Shown here: piece after piece, positions 28,796 through 37,892 of the stretch
Numbering within the stretch: position 1 is the stretch's first letter
Layout: the number at the start of each line of letters is the position of its first letter
Source: Petrocella atlantisensis
GTDB taxonomy: Bacteria > Bacillota > Clostridia > Lachnospirales > Vallitaleaceae
Length of the DNA stretch: 64,000 nt
Assembly (NCBI RefSeq): GCF_900538275.1
Contig: NZ_LR130778.1
Span: forward strand, 248,001 to 312,000
Reading direction: 5' to 3'
Translations under genes and position numbers: made by a program
Notes under the pieces: generated by a model
Databases searched by the model: none
Seen by the model: the letters and a program-made list of their open reading frames with translations, nothing else
What the model was told of the DNA's origin: nothing

Positions 28796-29527
28796 CTAGT
28801 TATCGCTATACTCAATAACCGGTTTAGATTTTTTAGATGCTACATGGGTGTAACTGTAACCCTTCTTATAGTAGTCATAATAATCATTGCGCTTCATATC
28901 TACTTTACTAATCAGAATACCTAGCATATTGGCCTCGATTTTCTTAAAGGCAGCAATGGCTTTATGAACTGTACTTTTCTTGGTTTCATTAGCAGCAATT
29001 ACCAGAACAACACCATCCACCAATCTATTAAGCACAATTGCATCCGTCACACTTAGTACCGGTGGCGCATCAATCAAGATCATATCATACTTACTTCTTG
29101 CCTCAAAGATAATATCTTCAAGTGCTTTTGATCCTAACAATTCTGCCGGTGATGGTGGTAATGGACCTGCTGTTAATACATCTAGTAAAGGGGCTTCTTT
29201 AATCTGATGAACGGCATCCTTAAGTATCATTTTTTCAGACAGCATATTGGTAATACCCGGGCTTTGGTTAATACCAAACACGCTATGTACTCTAGCACGA
29301 CGTAAGTCACATTCCACTAACAATGTTTTTTTACCATCCAATGCAAAACTCGTAGCAATATTGGAAATGCTCGTTGTTTTACCTTCCTCAGAAACAGAAG
29401 ACGTGAACATGACCACTTTTTTCTCTGTATCCACCTTCATATACTTTAAATTACTTCTAAACATTTTGTAACTTTCGGCAGCCAAGGACTCCGGCTCATT
29501 CACGCTAATTAGGTCTTTACTGATCAT
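28796..29527 (-). CDS. Tyrosine-protein kinase, CpsD/CapB (BY-kinase) family
   Basis: Cytoplasmic bacterial tyrosine kinase that pairs with the Wzz-type membrane protein encoded just upstream to control surface polysaccharide length. Walker A is SVSEEGKTTS near residue 45, Walker A' LLVECDLRRARV near 70, Walker B MILIDAPPVLS near 150. The tyrosine cluster NDYYDYYKKGYSYTH near the C-terminus is the autophosphorylation site. Its ATG overlaps the partner's stop by 4 bases, with GGAGG before it. Confidence 0.9.
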   Translation of the reverse strand: MISKDLISVNEPESLAAESYKMFRSNLKYMKVDTEKKVVMFTSSVSEEGKTTSISNIATSFALDGKKTLLVECDLRRARVHSVFGINQSPGITNMLSEKMILKDAVHQIKEAPLLDVLTAGPLPPSPAELLGSKALEDIIFEARSKYDMILIDAPPVLSVTDAIVLNRLVDGVVLVIAANETKKSTVHKAIAAFKKIEANMLGILISKVDMKRNDYYDYYKKGYSYTHVASKKSKPVIEYSDN

Positions 29528-30219
29528 GATGTCCTCCCTTCACCTTTGAACTTAGGAATAACACCAAGCACAGGTATACCAAATTCCTTTTCAACATTGG
29601 ATTCATCCTGTATGGTATTGTTCATCGCCATTTTCAACAGGATTATCCCCATCGCTACCATAGCGCCAACCATGGCTGCAATCAAGGCATTCATGACTGC
29701 GTTTGGACTAATTGGTGTCGTTGGCGTGATGGCGTAGTCTACAATCTGAATATTTTTTACACCAACAATGATTTCTGCTTTTTCTACTAATACTTGAGAA
29801 AAACGATTAACGATTTGGGTTGCTCTTTCCGGAATAGGATCTTCATACGTTATATTCATAAATCTGGATTCCGTTATAATATTAATATTCAGATTATCAA
29901 CCACTTCATTCCTCGTCGTCTTTAGTTCAAGATCATTGATAACTTCTTCAGTAACCAATCTTGTCTTAATCAACTCTCTGTAGTCAACCACCAATTTACT
30001 ATCCAGTTGAAAATCGCCCAAACTAATTCCGGTTATGATATCATTTTCCTTACCAATAAACAAAGTGGATTCCGCCTTATAAATAGGTACTACATAGGTC
30101 TTTGTTGCATAGTAAGAAGAACCTGCAGCCACAATCATAAAAAGCAAGATTAGCCACCAATTTGATATAATACCTCTTAAAAGCTCAAGCAAATCAAGCT
30201 CCTGATACTCTTCATTCAT
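29524..30219 (-). CDS. YveK/Wzz-type polysaccharide co-polymerase
   Basis: A 231-residue membrane protein with two transmembrane helices (about residues 18-38 and 178-200) bracketing an extracytoplasmic Wzz domain. N-terminal DLLELLRGIISNWWLIL and the proline-rich PTTPISPNAVMNALIAA before the second helix are typical. It would activate the BY-kinase and set polymer chain length. It precedes the kinase gene with overlap. Confidence 0.9.
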   Translation of the reverse strand: MNEEYQELDLLELLRGIISNWWLILLFMIVAAGSSYYATKTYVVPIYKAESTLFIGKENDIITGISLGDFQLDSKLVVDYRELIKTRLVTEEVINDLELKTTRNEVVDNLNINIITESRFMNITYEDPIPERATQIVNRFSQVLVEKAEIIVGVKNIQIVDYAITPTTPISPNAVMNALIAAMVGAMVAMGIILLKMAMNNTIQDESNVEKEFGIPVLGVIPKFKGEGRTS

Positions 30220-30253
30220 CTTTATTCCCTACTCTCATCATCTTGTACGATCT

Positions 30254-30934
30254 CTAGTTTAACAAATGCACATATTTATAGTATAGTTCAATCGCTGTAC
30301 CCAGTTCTGCCTCAGATAAGTTCGCCCTCAAGTAAGCCTTTACTTCTTCTTCTTCTTCAACGGATAGACCACCTTCTGCAATACCAAACAAATAGTTTGT
30401 ATCTAACTGGTTGTATATCCCAGCGCCGGTACTTAAGTCTGAATCTGATATTTGATCCTTATGTGTGATAATCTTCTGATTCACCCATTGATCCTTGACA
30501 ACTTGCTCGGTGATGGCTTCCCCATCACTTAATGGAATCAAGGTCACATCCATAATATCAACTTCTTCATCAGGTAATGTAGTTGAAGTATCTTCAGCAT
30601 GTGACACAGTAACATCTGTAATAGGCTCAAGGGTATCCTCATCCTTTTCAGAAATATCTGGATCTGCATCTATATCATGATCATTTAATTGTTCTATTTC
30701 ATTAAGTAGATCTTCTAGTTCCTGGGGGTTCTTATCCATATGTTCATCCCACATGGTTTCATAAGTTTCCCGCAGTTTCTGCTCTTGCATCCTTTCAAGT
30801 TCTTGCTCAAACTGCTTTTTCAAGTCTTCTACATCAATATCCTGACCCGGTTTCTGATTAGACATGACAAAAGGAATTGAGAAACCAATGATTACGCATA
30901 AACCAAGGCCAATTATTATTTTCTTAACCATCAC
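30254..30934 (-). CDS. Uncharacterised acidic membrane-anchored protein
   Basis: Not recognised. A single N-terminal hydrophobic segment (about residues 5-24, IIIGLGLCVIIGFSIPFVM) anchors or exports a very acidic, coiled-coil-prone domain (KKQFEQELERMQEQKLRETYE) and a C-terminal helical part with LSVEEEEEVKAYLRANLSEAELGTAIELYYKY. It lies 34 bases upstream of the Wzz gene and 17 bases after the SLH gene, so it probably works with this envelope module. Confidence 0.6.
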   Translation of the reverse strand: MMVKKIIIGLGLCVIIGFSIPFVMSNQKPGQDIDVEDLKKQFEQELERMQEQKLRETYETMWDEHMDKNPQELEDLLNEIEQLNDHDIDADPDISEKDEDTLEPITDVTVSHAEDTSTTLPDEEVDIMDVTLIPLSDGEAITEQVVKDQWVNQKIITHKDQISDSDLSTGAGIYNQLDTNYLFGIAEGGLSVEEEEEVKAYLRANLSEAELGTAIELYYKYVHLLN

Positions 30935-30951
30935 GATTACCCTACTCTCAC

Positions 30952-32442
30952 TTATTCGGTTGCGGTTTCTTCTTCTGAGTCTTCCGCTTCAATAACTACG
31001 ACGGTTTCAATATGTGTAGCCATTCTATAGAGCATTACAACCGCTTCGGCCCTAGTAGCAAATCTTTTGGCCTTGAAGTTTTTCTTACCATCTTCATCAT
31101 AGCCCTGAATGATACCAAGTTTGGCAGCAAGTGCTGAACCTTTTTTCGACCAAGCTTCTATAAGATCTTTATCGTCATATTCATTAAGTAAGACATCTAT
31201 CTCTTCGTCTGTTGGGTCTTCTATTTCTCTAGCTTTTAACACACGACTGATCATTGTCGCCATTTCTTCACGTGTCACCTTTTGATGTGGTTTAAAAACA
31301 CCATTTCCATAACCTGAAATGATACCGTTTTCAGCCGCCGCTCTTAGATCATCATAGAACCAGTCTGATGGTTTAACATCTTCAAATGTACTCACTTCAG
31401 ATGTTGGTATGAGCTCTAGCATCCTTGATAGCATAGATGCAAATTCAGCTCTCGTAATAAACCCGGAAGGATCAAATTTGGTTTCTGACTTACCTTTTAC
31501 AATGCCATAACCAAACAAAGTTTCTATGGCTTCTTTCGCCCATTCAAATCCGAAGGTATCTAGGAATGTTGGGACAGCTAAAGCAATATCTTCGTCCGTC
31601 AAATCTACAAATGGAGGAGGATTACCGCCACCGCCACCGCCGCCTGCTCCACCGCCAGGTCCACCGGTTGAGGCAAGACGCACAAAACCAAAACGATTGA
31701 AATATCTATAGAGTTGGGTTCGATCATTTGGTGAAGCTGTGTTATAAAAGTCTACAAAGTCCTGTAAACCGTCTAATACAGTTTCAGAATGATCAATATC
31801 ATCATTTAATTTTGAATTGGCTATGGTGATAATTTTTTGAGCCTCTACACGATCCAGTGTGAAGCTTGAATTTGGTGTTTGCGCTACTAAAAAAGGAACG
31901 GAAATACCAAGGGAATTTAATAGAATTGCATCATTTAATAAATCAAACAGTTTATCCATTCTAGCAAAACCCGCATCTAGTGCTGCTATATCAGCGCCTG
32001 CAGCTTCAAGTGCTGCTCTAAATTCACTTTCTCTAGCTTCAATGGAAGCTCTAAAAGCGTCTTTATCTGCAGGTCTGTTTGGATTAGAACTAAGACCTAA
32101 GTATTCCTCAAGTTTTTTCTCACCATATGTTTCTGTCATGATGTAATCAACAAAAGCTTCCATAGCGTCCAACGTAACACCGAAGGATTCCAATCGATCT
32201 TGTTGTCCACTTGTCAAGCCATTAAATGCTTTTTCATAAGCCTCTAACATATCTTCTTTTTCGTCCACCTTGCGAATGACCGCAATCAGGTCAACAAATT
32301 GATCCTTGTGTTCCAGGTCAAAAACATGGTCTACAAATGCAGTCACCAAATCCGGTTCAGTAACTTCTGCACCAAAAACCTGCACACCAAATAAATTAAG
32401 TAACATGGTGAATGCCATTAATGTCGCTAATATCCTCTTCAT
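30952..32442 (-). CDS. S-layer homology (SLH) domain surface protein
   Basis: Secreted cell-wall-attached protein. A signal peptide (MKRILATLMAFTMLLNLFGVQVFGAE) precedes a helical region of about 240 residues without a known family, a Gly-rich/proline linker near residue 270, and three SLH repeats to the C-terminus (GYGIVKGKSETKFDPSGFIT, NGIISGYGNGVFKPHQKVTR, GIIQGYDEDGKKNFKAKRFA). SLH domains bind pyruvylated secondary wall polymer. The start at 32442 lies 10 bases after GGAAGG; the longer form is less likely. Confidence 0.85.
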   Translation of the reverse strand: MKRILATLMAFTMLLNLFGVQVFGAEVTEPDLVTAFVDHVFDLEHKDQFVDLIAVIRKVDEKEDMLEAYEKAFNGLTSGQQDRLESFGVTLDAMEAFVDYIMTETYGEKKLEEYLGLSSNPNRPADKDAFRASIEARESEFRAALEAAGADIAALDAGFARMDKLFDLLNDAILLNSLGISVPFLVAQTPNSSFTLDRVEAQKIITIANSKLNDDIDHSETVLDGLQDFVDFYNTASPNDRTQLYRYFNRFGFVRLASTGGPGGGAGGGGGGGNPPPFVDLTDEDIALAVPTFLDTFGFEWAKEAIETLFGYGIVKGKSETKFDPSGFITRAEFASMLSRMLELIPTSEVSTFEDVKPSDWFYDDLRAAAENGIISGYGNGVFKPHQKVTREEMATMISRVLKAREIEDPTDEEIDVLLNEYDDKDLIEAWSKKGSALAAKLGIIQGYDEDGKKNFKAKRFATRAEAVVMLYRMATHIETVVVIEAEDSEEETATE

Positions 32443-32540
32443 TTTTATACTTCCTTCCATCCTCGTCATGTTTAATGAATATGTTCCCCTTATTATGCTG
32501 AATCTCTATATTTACCTCAGCATAATTCTTATTTCATTAC

Positions 32541-32569
32541 ATTATACTAGAATTACTATGTTAATACAA
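32541..32569 (-). promoter_or_regulatory. Promoter for the SLH gene and following operon
   Basis: TTGTAT, 17-base spacer, TATAAT on the minus strand. Between it and the gene, at 32491-32530, a 10-bp stem ATTATGCTGA/TCAGCATAAT marks the leader RNA. Confidence 0.55.
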
Positions 32570-32647
32570 TGTATTTAAAGCAGTTCAGTAATATTTATTC
32601 ATATTTTGTACATATTTATTTCATATAAACGTTCATAGTTTAACTTG

Positions 32648-33565
32648 CTAAAATAGACTCTCAAAATATTTAATTCGATCATAGAGCTTTTGATTGATGG
32701 GTGTCTTTATTTGATGTTTTTTTCCAAGTGATATGACCGTACCGGCAAACAATTCGACCTCACTTGTTCGCCTTGCTTCCATATCTTGACGTGTTGATGG
32801 TCGCCCCTTAGGGTTCAGTCTATCTAAGATTTTTAACCAGTAGATTAAATCCTTCTCAGTCAGATGAACACCTTCTTTTTGAGCTATGGACATGACCTCT
32901 CTCATGGCAGCAATCATCATATCTCTTTCCGGACCATCCCTTTGAATCATCGAAAAATCACCTTCATAGTAAGCAATGGTTTGGTTTACACCTACATTGG
33001 TCATGAACTTACCCCACATACGGTGCTTCATATTTTTCTCAACTTCATAAGGCAATGCTACAGATTCAAAGAATTTTGCCACTTCTATGGTTTTCTCTGA
33101 TAGATGACCGACTTCAATATCTCCAAAACAAAGAATCCCTTTATTTGTGTATGTTAATGCATTACCGATTTTTAGAGCATCCATGCCTTGTGCCACACAA
33201 TATAACATCTTTTCCATACCATAGTATTCACCAATTTCTCTTTCACTGGTGATGCCATTAAGTGTTGACAAAAAGATGGTATGTTCACCAATCTGATGCT
33301 TGACAGCTTTGATTGCATCATCTAAGTCCTTGTGTTTGAACGCAAAAATAACAAGATCTGATGGCGCACAAGGTGTCTCAGGTGTCACATAATTAAAGTC
33401 CACTAATGCTTGATTACAGTAGATCTTATCTTTTTGGTAACGTTCTATTCTATGAGCGTCTGCTATGATTCTAAGATCTTCTTTTGGTATTTTCTGTGTT
33501 AAATGATGACCATAGAGAACACCTAATGCACCAAGGCCGATAATAGAAACCGTTTTAATAGCCAT
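32648..33565 (-). CDS. Ketopantoate reductase family (PanE/ApbA-like) protein
   Basis: NADP-dependent reductase of the ApbA/PanE fold: N-terminal SIIGLGALGVLYGHHL (Rossmann), LVIFAFKHKDLDDAI and LSTLNGITSEREIG, and a C-terminal helical domain with MWGKFMTNVGVNQ (the catalytic lysine) and GRPSTRQDMEARRTSEVELFAG. It could reduce 2-dehydropantoate in CoA synthesis, but many paralogues have other substrates. It follows the VanZ gene by two bases. Confidence 0.8.
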   Translation of the reverse strand: MAIKTVSIIGLGALGVLYGHHLTQKIPKEDLRIIADAHRIERYQKDKIYCNQALVDFNYVTPETPCAPSDLVIFAFKHKDLDDAIKAVKHQIGEHTIFLSTLNGITSEREIGEYYGMEKMLYCVAQGMDALKIGNALTYTNKGILCFGDIEVGHLSEKTIEVAKFFESVALPYEVEKNMKHRMWGKFMTNVGVNQTIAYYEGDFSMIQRDGPERDMMIAAMREVMSIAQKEGVHLTEKDLIYWLKILDRLNPKGRPSTRQDMEARRTSEVELFAGTVISLGKKHQIKTPINQKLYDRIKYFESLF

Positions 33566-33567
33566 TC

Positions 33568-34167
33568 TTAATCTCCTTTAATTTGGTTATTCTTTTTTAG
33601 CATATTTTTTAGCATAGTGGCTCTTACAAACATGCCAAGTTTAATCAACATCAACATCAGTAGACAGATAATGGTACCAACAGTAGCACCAAAACCATCT
33701 AGAACGACATCACTAAGAGACGATGTTCTTCCAATAAAGCTCTGACGAAATTCATCCATAACGGCAACTAAAGTCGGTATACTTACACCCAAAATAAAGG
33801 CAAGATGGTAACGTTTATGATAATAATATGACAGTAAACAAACCATAAACCCTAATACAAGATAGATGCCTACATGAGCACTTTTCCTTATGAGTGCATT
33901 CGAAGTTTCATAGCGTCCTTGTAATACTACTTGCTTAAAAAAATATACAGCTTTCTCGTAGATCACACTATCGGTAAAATCAAGATGGTCATCTAGCATA
34001 TAAAATACATCTACAGCACCTTTTGATTGCCTATTGGATGCACTTGGTGGTTGAGATGAGAAATAAAATATCAACCCAATCCACCCCACAACCACACCTG
34101 TAAATATGAATATTAAGAAAAAGCGTTTGTTATTTTTAAATAGATGGTGGTTTGAATTTTTGTCCAT
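33568..34167 (-). CDS. VanZ family membrane protein
   Basis: A 199-residue protein with about four to five transmembrane helices and the VanZ pattern: FYFSSQPPSASNRQSKGAVD after helix 1, RKSAHVGIYLVLGFMVCLL, and AVMDEFRQSFIGRTSSLSDVVLDGFGATVG. Members include the teicoplanin-resistance protein VanZ, but this is not evidence of resistance here. It lies between PAP2 and PanE-like genes. Confidence 0.85.
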   Translation of the reverse strand: MDKNSNHHLFKNNKRFFLIFIFTGVVVGWIGLIFYFSSQPPSASNRQSKGAVDVFYMLDDHLDFTDSVIYEKAVYFFKQVVLQGRYETSNALIRKSAHVGIYLVLGFMVCLLSYYYHKRYHLAFILGVSIPTLVAVMDEFRQSFIGRTSSLSDVVLDGFGATVGTIICLLMLMLIKLGMFVRATMLKNMLKKNNQIKGD

Positions 34168-34214
34168 GTTACACCTCTTTTAATCAGTTTTGTTACCTTA
34201 ATCTTAATTAGATT

Positions 34215-34724
34215 TTACAGCAATATATAGGATAACATATTGGTCAACACAGACGTGATTATCGCAATCAATAGCCCACCAAGAATGTCTGATGGATAGT
34301 GTACGCCTACCATAATCCTAGATAGACCCGTGAGTGAAGCCAAAATGACACCAATACTACCCCAAAAAGGATGGAGCCACATCATGGCAAATGCAATGGC
34401 AAAAGCGGACGTCCCATGTTTGCTTGGAAAAGAAGTACCTTTTTCATGAACAATCAAAGGTTTAATATCATAGGTCTCAAAAGGTCTTTTTCTCTTAAAA
34501 AATCGCCGGATGACGATAACGGAAAGTAAAGACAATGCCGGTCCAATAATAAATGGTAATAGGTCGGGATTTCTTGTCGCTATCAAATGGGCGATACATA
34601 TACCATAAAAAACTAAAAAAATAACAGATGAATAGACCGCAATAAACTTCACAAGAAACCCAATCTTTTTATTTTGTGTGTGTTTTATAAGTGAAAAGAA
34701 TAACTTTTCATCCAACAATCTCAT
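34215..34724 (-). CDS. PAP2-family phosphatase, probable undecaprenyl-diphosphatase
   Basis: Membrane lipid phosphatase. The three motifs are KRKRPFETY, FPSKHGTSAFA and LSRIMVGVHYPSDILGG, with catalytic His residues in the last two. A role in recycling undecaprenyl phosphate for wall or polysaccharide synthesis is inferred from the family and the surrounding surface genes. 169 residues, about five helices. Confidence 0.87.
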   Translation of the reverse strand: MRLLDEKLFFSLIKHTQNKKIGFLVKFIAVYSSVIFLVFYGICIAHLIATRNPDLLPFIIGPALSLLSVIVIRRFFKRKRPFETYDIKPLIVHEKGTSFPSKHGTSAFAIAFAMMWLHPFWGSIGVILASLTGLSRIMVGVHYPSDILGGLLIAIITSVLTNMLSYILL

Positions 34725-34796
34725 ATTTTACTCCCGTAAAGTCAATTTATTGTACATGTATTGAACGCCATATTAAGGATGTGTCATGAACGCATC

Positions 34797-34829
34797 AAAT
34801 TAAAGCAAAGTCTGAAAATCAGACTTTGC
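34797..34829 (-). terminator. Terminator after the first PqqD-like gene
   Basis: GCAAAGTCTGA-TTT-TCAGACTTTGC (11-bp perfect stem) followed by TTTAATTT on the minus strand. Confidence 0.75.
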
Positions 34830-34851
34830 CGGAGTGCAGACAAAAAATCCT

Positions 34852-35145
34852 CTAAGCCTCTGCCATCTTAATCAGTTCTTCTTTTAAGAGTTTGTTCAAT
34901 AGCTCCAATAAATCAACTTCACATGTCAATCTATCAACTTCGTATTCTTTCATTAATAAGACAATAAGTTCATCCACTGTCATAGGTTGTTCAATGAGTT
35001 CCCAAACACGGGTACCAATGAAATCCAAAGTGTAATATTTACCTTTTTCTTCACTCATCATTCCGAGTTCTCCATCAATGATGGTGGTAGAAATATCTTC
35101 GCGTCTAATAATCCTATCCTTTAATTCCAGTTTTTTACTAGCCAT
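34852..35145 (-). CDS. PqqD-family peptide-recognition protein, copy 1
   Basis: A 97-residue winged-helix protein of the PqqD/RRE type (lasso B1-like). Typical are ELGMMSEEKGKYYTLDFIGTRVWELIEQPMTVDELIVLL and the C-terminal EVDLLELLNKLLKEELI. Such proteins bind leader peptides and present them to modifying enzymes. The start at 35145 follows GGGAGG; the earlier in-frame codon overlaps that site. It is directly downstream of an HprK-like kinase and of a precursor-like gene. Confidence 0.85.
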   Translation of the reverse strand: MASKKLELKDRIIRREDISTTIIDGELGMMSEEKGKYYTLDFIGTRVWELIEQPMTVDELIVLLMKEYEVDRLTCEVDLLELLNKLLKEELIKMAEA

Positions 35146-35199
35146 CCTACTTCCTCCCAATATATGAATTATTTACTATTATAACGCTTCTTTTCTATA

Positions 35200-36129
35200 T
35201 TATGTACCCGTTTTATTAAGTTCATTAATAATTAATTCCATTTGACGTTGTAATGTGAAGCCATCTTGAGGTCGATTCAGTCTAAAAACCCTTAACACTT
35301 TGGATAATTCCGTACCATACTTAAAATGCTCTTGGGCTAAGCCCATCGTGCCAATCATCTCTACATTATAAGTATTTGCTATGATGCATCTTAGCTTCTC
35401 GCCACCAAATAGCTCACGAACAGTAACTTCTTCGCCATCATGCGTCATGATTTCAAATAAGGCTATAAGTGGTACCGCCTCTTTCTGAAATTCAGTATCT
35501 AATGGAATAATGTATTTATCTTCACCCGGTATTTTCTCAAGTCCAACTGTTACCACTTTTAAATGCTTAGCTGTGTCAACGGTTATTTTTTGTAAAGGAA
35601 AACCATAGTGTGCTTTTAAGCCCTCATGCCAATAATCATTAAGTGCAATCAAATCATCCGCAATGAGTTTATAACCTGCTAGCCTAAAAGCAATTGCAAG
35701 TGATGATTTACCAACACCGGATGCGCCTGACAAAACTATGGACTTACCATCGATCTCAATACAACTCCCATGCATGGGGAACCGACCCCGTTGCATAAGG
35801 ATGACTGGCAGTAAAAAACCATACAAGTACATTTTTATCGACATATAATCAGCACTGTCATAGGGATCATAAATGATTTCTTTTCCTTCTATTGCATAAA
35901 AACTACCTACATTCTCTATTCTTGTTAGAAATTCGTTTTCCTTTACTTGAAAGTACGCACAACTTTGAGTCGTTCCAATAAGAAAATTCGGGACCTTCCC
36001 TTTTGAAATGGTTAAATCAGCCTTGCCACTTTCTCGAATCAATTCATCAAGAAGAAGTTCAGTCGATATATGTAATCCATAAACCGAATAGTGATTTATT
36101 TTTTTTTTCGAATGGTGTGTTATCGTCAT
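35200..36129 (-). CDS. HprK-like serine kinase, copy 1
   Basis: A 309-residue protein of the HPr-kinase-like group found in peptide clusters (such as the lasso-peptide kinase of paeninodin). The P-loop is LSGASGVGKSSLAIAF near residue 135, preceded by MHGSCIEIDGKSI; the downstream LIADDLIAL resembles the HprK metal-binding acidic pair. The N-terminal 110 residues are not HPr kinase domain. Its likely substrate is a Ser of the peptide encoded at 36281-36391, which is inference. A second copy lies at 41547. Confidence 0.8.
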   Translation of the reverse strand: MTITHHSKKKINHYSVYGLHISTELLLDELIRESGKADLTISKGKVPNFLIGTTQSCAYFQVKENEFLTRIENVGSFYAIEGKEIIYDPYDSADYMSIKMYLYGFLLPVILMQRGRFPMHGSCIEIDGKSIVLSGASGVGKSSLAIAFRLAGYKLIADDLIALNDYWHEGLKAHYGFPLQKITVDTAKHLKVVTVGLEKIPGEDKYIIPLDTEFQKEAVPLIALFEIMTHDGEEVTVRELFGGEKLRCIIANTYNVEMIGTMGLAQEHFKYGTELSKVLRVFRLNRPQDGFTLQRQMELIINELNKTGT

Positions 36130-36220
36130 ATATCTCTATTCCTTCCTATACCTATATAGCAAATCATAACACAAAGTATAAATTTATAAAATCTTTTTAT
36201 AAATAGATTCTATATTCAAT

Positions 36221-36250
36221 AAAAAGCATTAACCTAGGTTAATGCTTTTT
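36221..36250. terminator. Perfect palindrome terminator between precursor and kinase
   Basis: A 30-base perfect palindrome, AAAAAGCATTAACC mirrored to GGTTAATGCTTTTT, lies 30 bases after the small peptide stop. It works on either strand and would let the precursor be made in excess over the kinase and PqqD-like proteins. Confidence 0.75.
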
Positions 36251-36280
36251 ATGTTGATTATTCTCAACTTTATTATTCTT

Positions 36281-36391
36281 TTAGCTTCTTTGTCTTCTTC
36301 TTCTAGTAAATCCACTTGGGCAAAGTAAAAGTCTTTCTGTTAATGCTACTTCTAACTCAACTACTTCTGGTTTTTTCCATTCTTTTTTCAT
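36281..36391 (-). CDS. Precursor-like cationic peptide 1 (36 residues)
   Basis: ATG at 36391, six bases after AAGGAGG, 36 codons and TAA. The N-terminal part, MKKEWKKPEVVELEVALTE, has the lasso-type leader pattern (K-x-W-x-x-P, hydrophobic L/V spacing, Thr at -2). The C-terminal part contains one Cys, LLLCPSG, then FTRRRRQRS ending in Ser. It lacks Asp/Glu in the core, so it cannot form the usual lasso ring. It lies 37 bases after the adhesin and upstream of HprK- and PqqD-like genes. No database search was possible. Confidence 0.8.
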   Translation of the reverse strand: MKKEWKKPEVVELEVALTERLLLCPSGFTRRRRQRS

Positions 36392-36431
36392 ATTAGCACC
36401 TCCTTCATCACTTGTTGATATTACTGCTTCT

Positions 36432-37892
36432 CTATTTGTTTTGCTTTTTTATGTATAAACCTAAACCGGATACACTTGTTCCTAGAAGCATCAATAATCC
36501 GATTGGCGTTCCTGATGTTTCCGGTAAAGCCTGAGGTATCACGACAACTTCATCTAATATAATCTCTTCAGGGGTTGGTACCGCTTCAGGGATTTCTACG
36601 ATTTCGTCTGGTAACTCAATTTCGTCTGGTTCTGGTTCCGGATCTGGTTCTGGATCTGGATCTGGATCTGGATCTGGATCACGATCTCTATTTCTTCTTG
36701 TATAACTGAAGTCTCTATAGGTAGTAATCTCTTCATCATCTGCAAAAACCAAATCTTGTGACTCTATTATGACTTCTTCGAAAGCTTCATCTTCAGTGGC
36801 TGTTGTGAAAGTTCTTTCTGAATCATCAGATACTCTTGCTGCAATATCACCTTCATCTTCGCCTTCGTCTCCATTACCTTCTTCTTCGGTGCCTTCGTCT
36901 CCGTTACCTTCTTCTTCGGTGCCTTCGTCTCCGTTACCTTCTTCTCCGGTACTTTCGTCTCCAGTGCCTTCGTCTCCGGTGCCTTCGTCTCCGCTACCTT
37001 CTTCTTCATTGCTTTCGTCTTCGTTGACTTCTTCTTCTTCTTCTTCTTCAACTTCTATAGGTACCAATTCAGTAATTGAACCTGTCATTTCATACGCTTC
37101 AATCAATACACCCTCTAATGAAATTCTAAAATTTTCATTAGCCGGTAATTCGCTTTCACTAACTGTTAGAACAACCGATACCGAAAGATCTGCATTTGTA
37201 GTAAAATCTTCTGTTAATATAGTTTTGTTATAGGTCAACGCAACATCTAAATCTTCAGTATCAACTTTTGTTCCGTCTGATAATTGAATATAATAATCAA
37301 AATTCAATGTCACAACACCGCCGGAACGGCCATAGCTTGGACTGGTTATTATTGCTTCATACTCATCTGGTGACTCTAATGGATTGAGATCTTTGAAATA
37401 ATTATAAAGCGTTGTAATATCAGGGTCTGCTACAGGTGAATACATCGGTGTTCCATTTGTATAAAACCATACTGCGTATTGAGTTGCTGTAATTAATACA
37501 CCTTCACTTAATGGATTATCTAGTACCACACCTGCCTCATCAAGATCGTCTTGAATCTCCGACAAACTAAGGTATGGATATGAGTGACCTAGAATAGCTC
37601 TAACTTTCTGTTCATTGTTACTATTGCCAAGTGCTGTAATTCTGTCATATACAGCATCTTCCATGATGAAAGTTTCATAGTCTAAGCAATATGCTTGTAA
37701 TAATTTACCGGAACTTGTTGCAAAAAGATTAAACACAAAAGCATCATACGTGTCATCGCCTTGCTCATAACCATTTGGTTCTTGATTCCATTTGTAATCG
37801 GCTCCGAAAGCACTGGTAGAAATTAATAGAGACATAATTAAGATACTCGATATGACCAGACTCACTTTTTTCTTTAATTTATAATTTTTCAT
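36432..37892 (-). CDS. Thioester-domain adhesin with sortase motif
   Basis: Surface protein predicted to attach covalently to host or matrix amines. Signal peptide (residues 1-29), then a thioester domain with LQAYCLDYE (Cys near 65) and ITATQYAVW (Gln near 137) that could form the Cys-Gln bond. A beta-rich domain follows (about 190-285), then a Glu/Gly/Asp low-complexity region, DPDPDPDP repeats, and an LPETSG sortase signal with hydrophobic segment and KKQNK tail. It is first after a c-di-GMP riboswitch. Confidence 0.85.
   Translation of the reverse strand: MKNYKLKKKVSLVISSILIMSLLISTSAFGADYKWNQEPNGYEQGDDTYDAFVFNLFATSSGKLLQAYCLDYETFIMEDAVYDRITALGNSNNEQKVRAILGHSYPYLSLSEIQDDLDEAGVVLDNPLSEGVLITATQYAVWFYTNGTPMYSPVADPDITTLYNYFKDLNPLESPDEYEAIITSPSYGRSGGVVTLNFDYYIQLSDGTKVDTEDLDVALTYNKTILTEDFTTNADLSVSVVLTVSESELPANENFRISLEGVLIEAYEMTGSITELVPIEVEEEEEEEVNEDESNEEEGSGDEGTGDEGTGDESTGEEGNGDEGTEEEGNGDEGTEEEGNGDEGEDEGDIAARVSDDSERTFTTATEDEAFEEVIIESQDLVFADDEEITTYRDFSYTRRNRDRDPDPDPDPDPEPDPEPEPDEIELPDEIVEIPEAVPTPEEIILDEVVVIPQALPETSGTPIGLLMLLGTSVSGLGLYIKKQNK

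Noticed and set aside
36767-37233. Open frames opposite or within the thioester adhesin stalk
   Set aside because: Low-complexity shadows of the Glu/Gly/Asp repeats.
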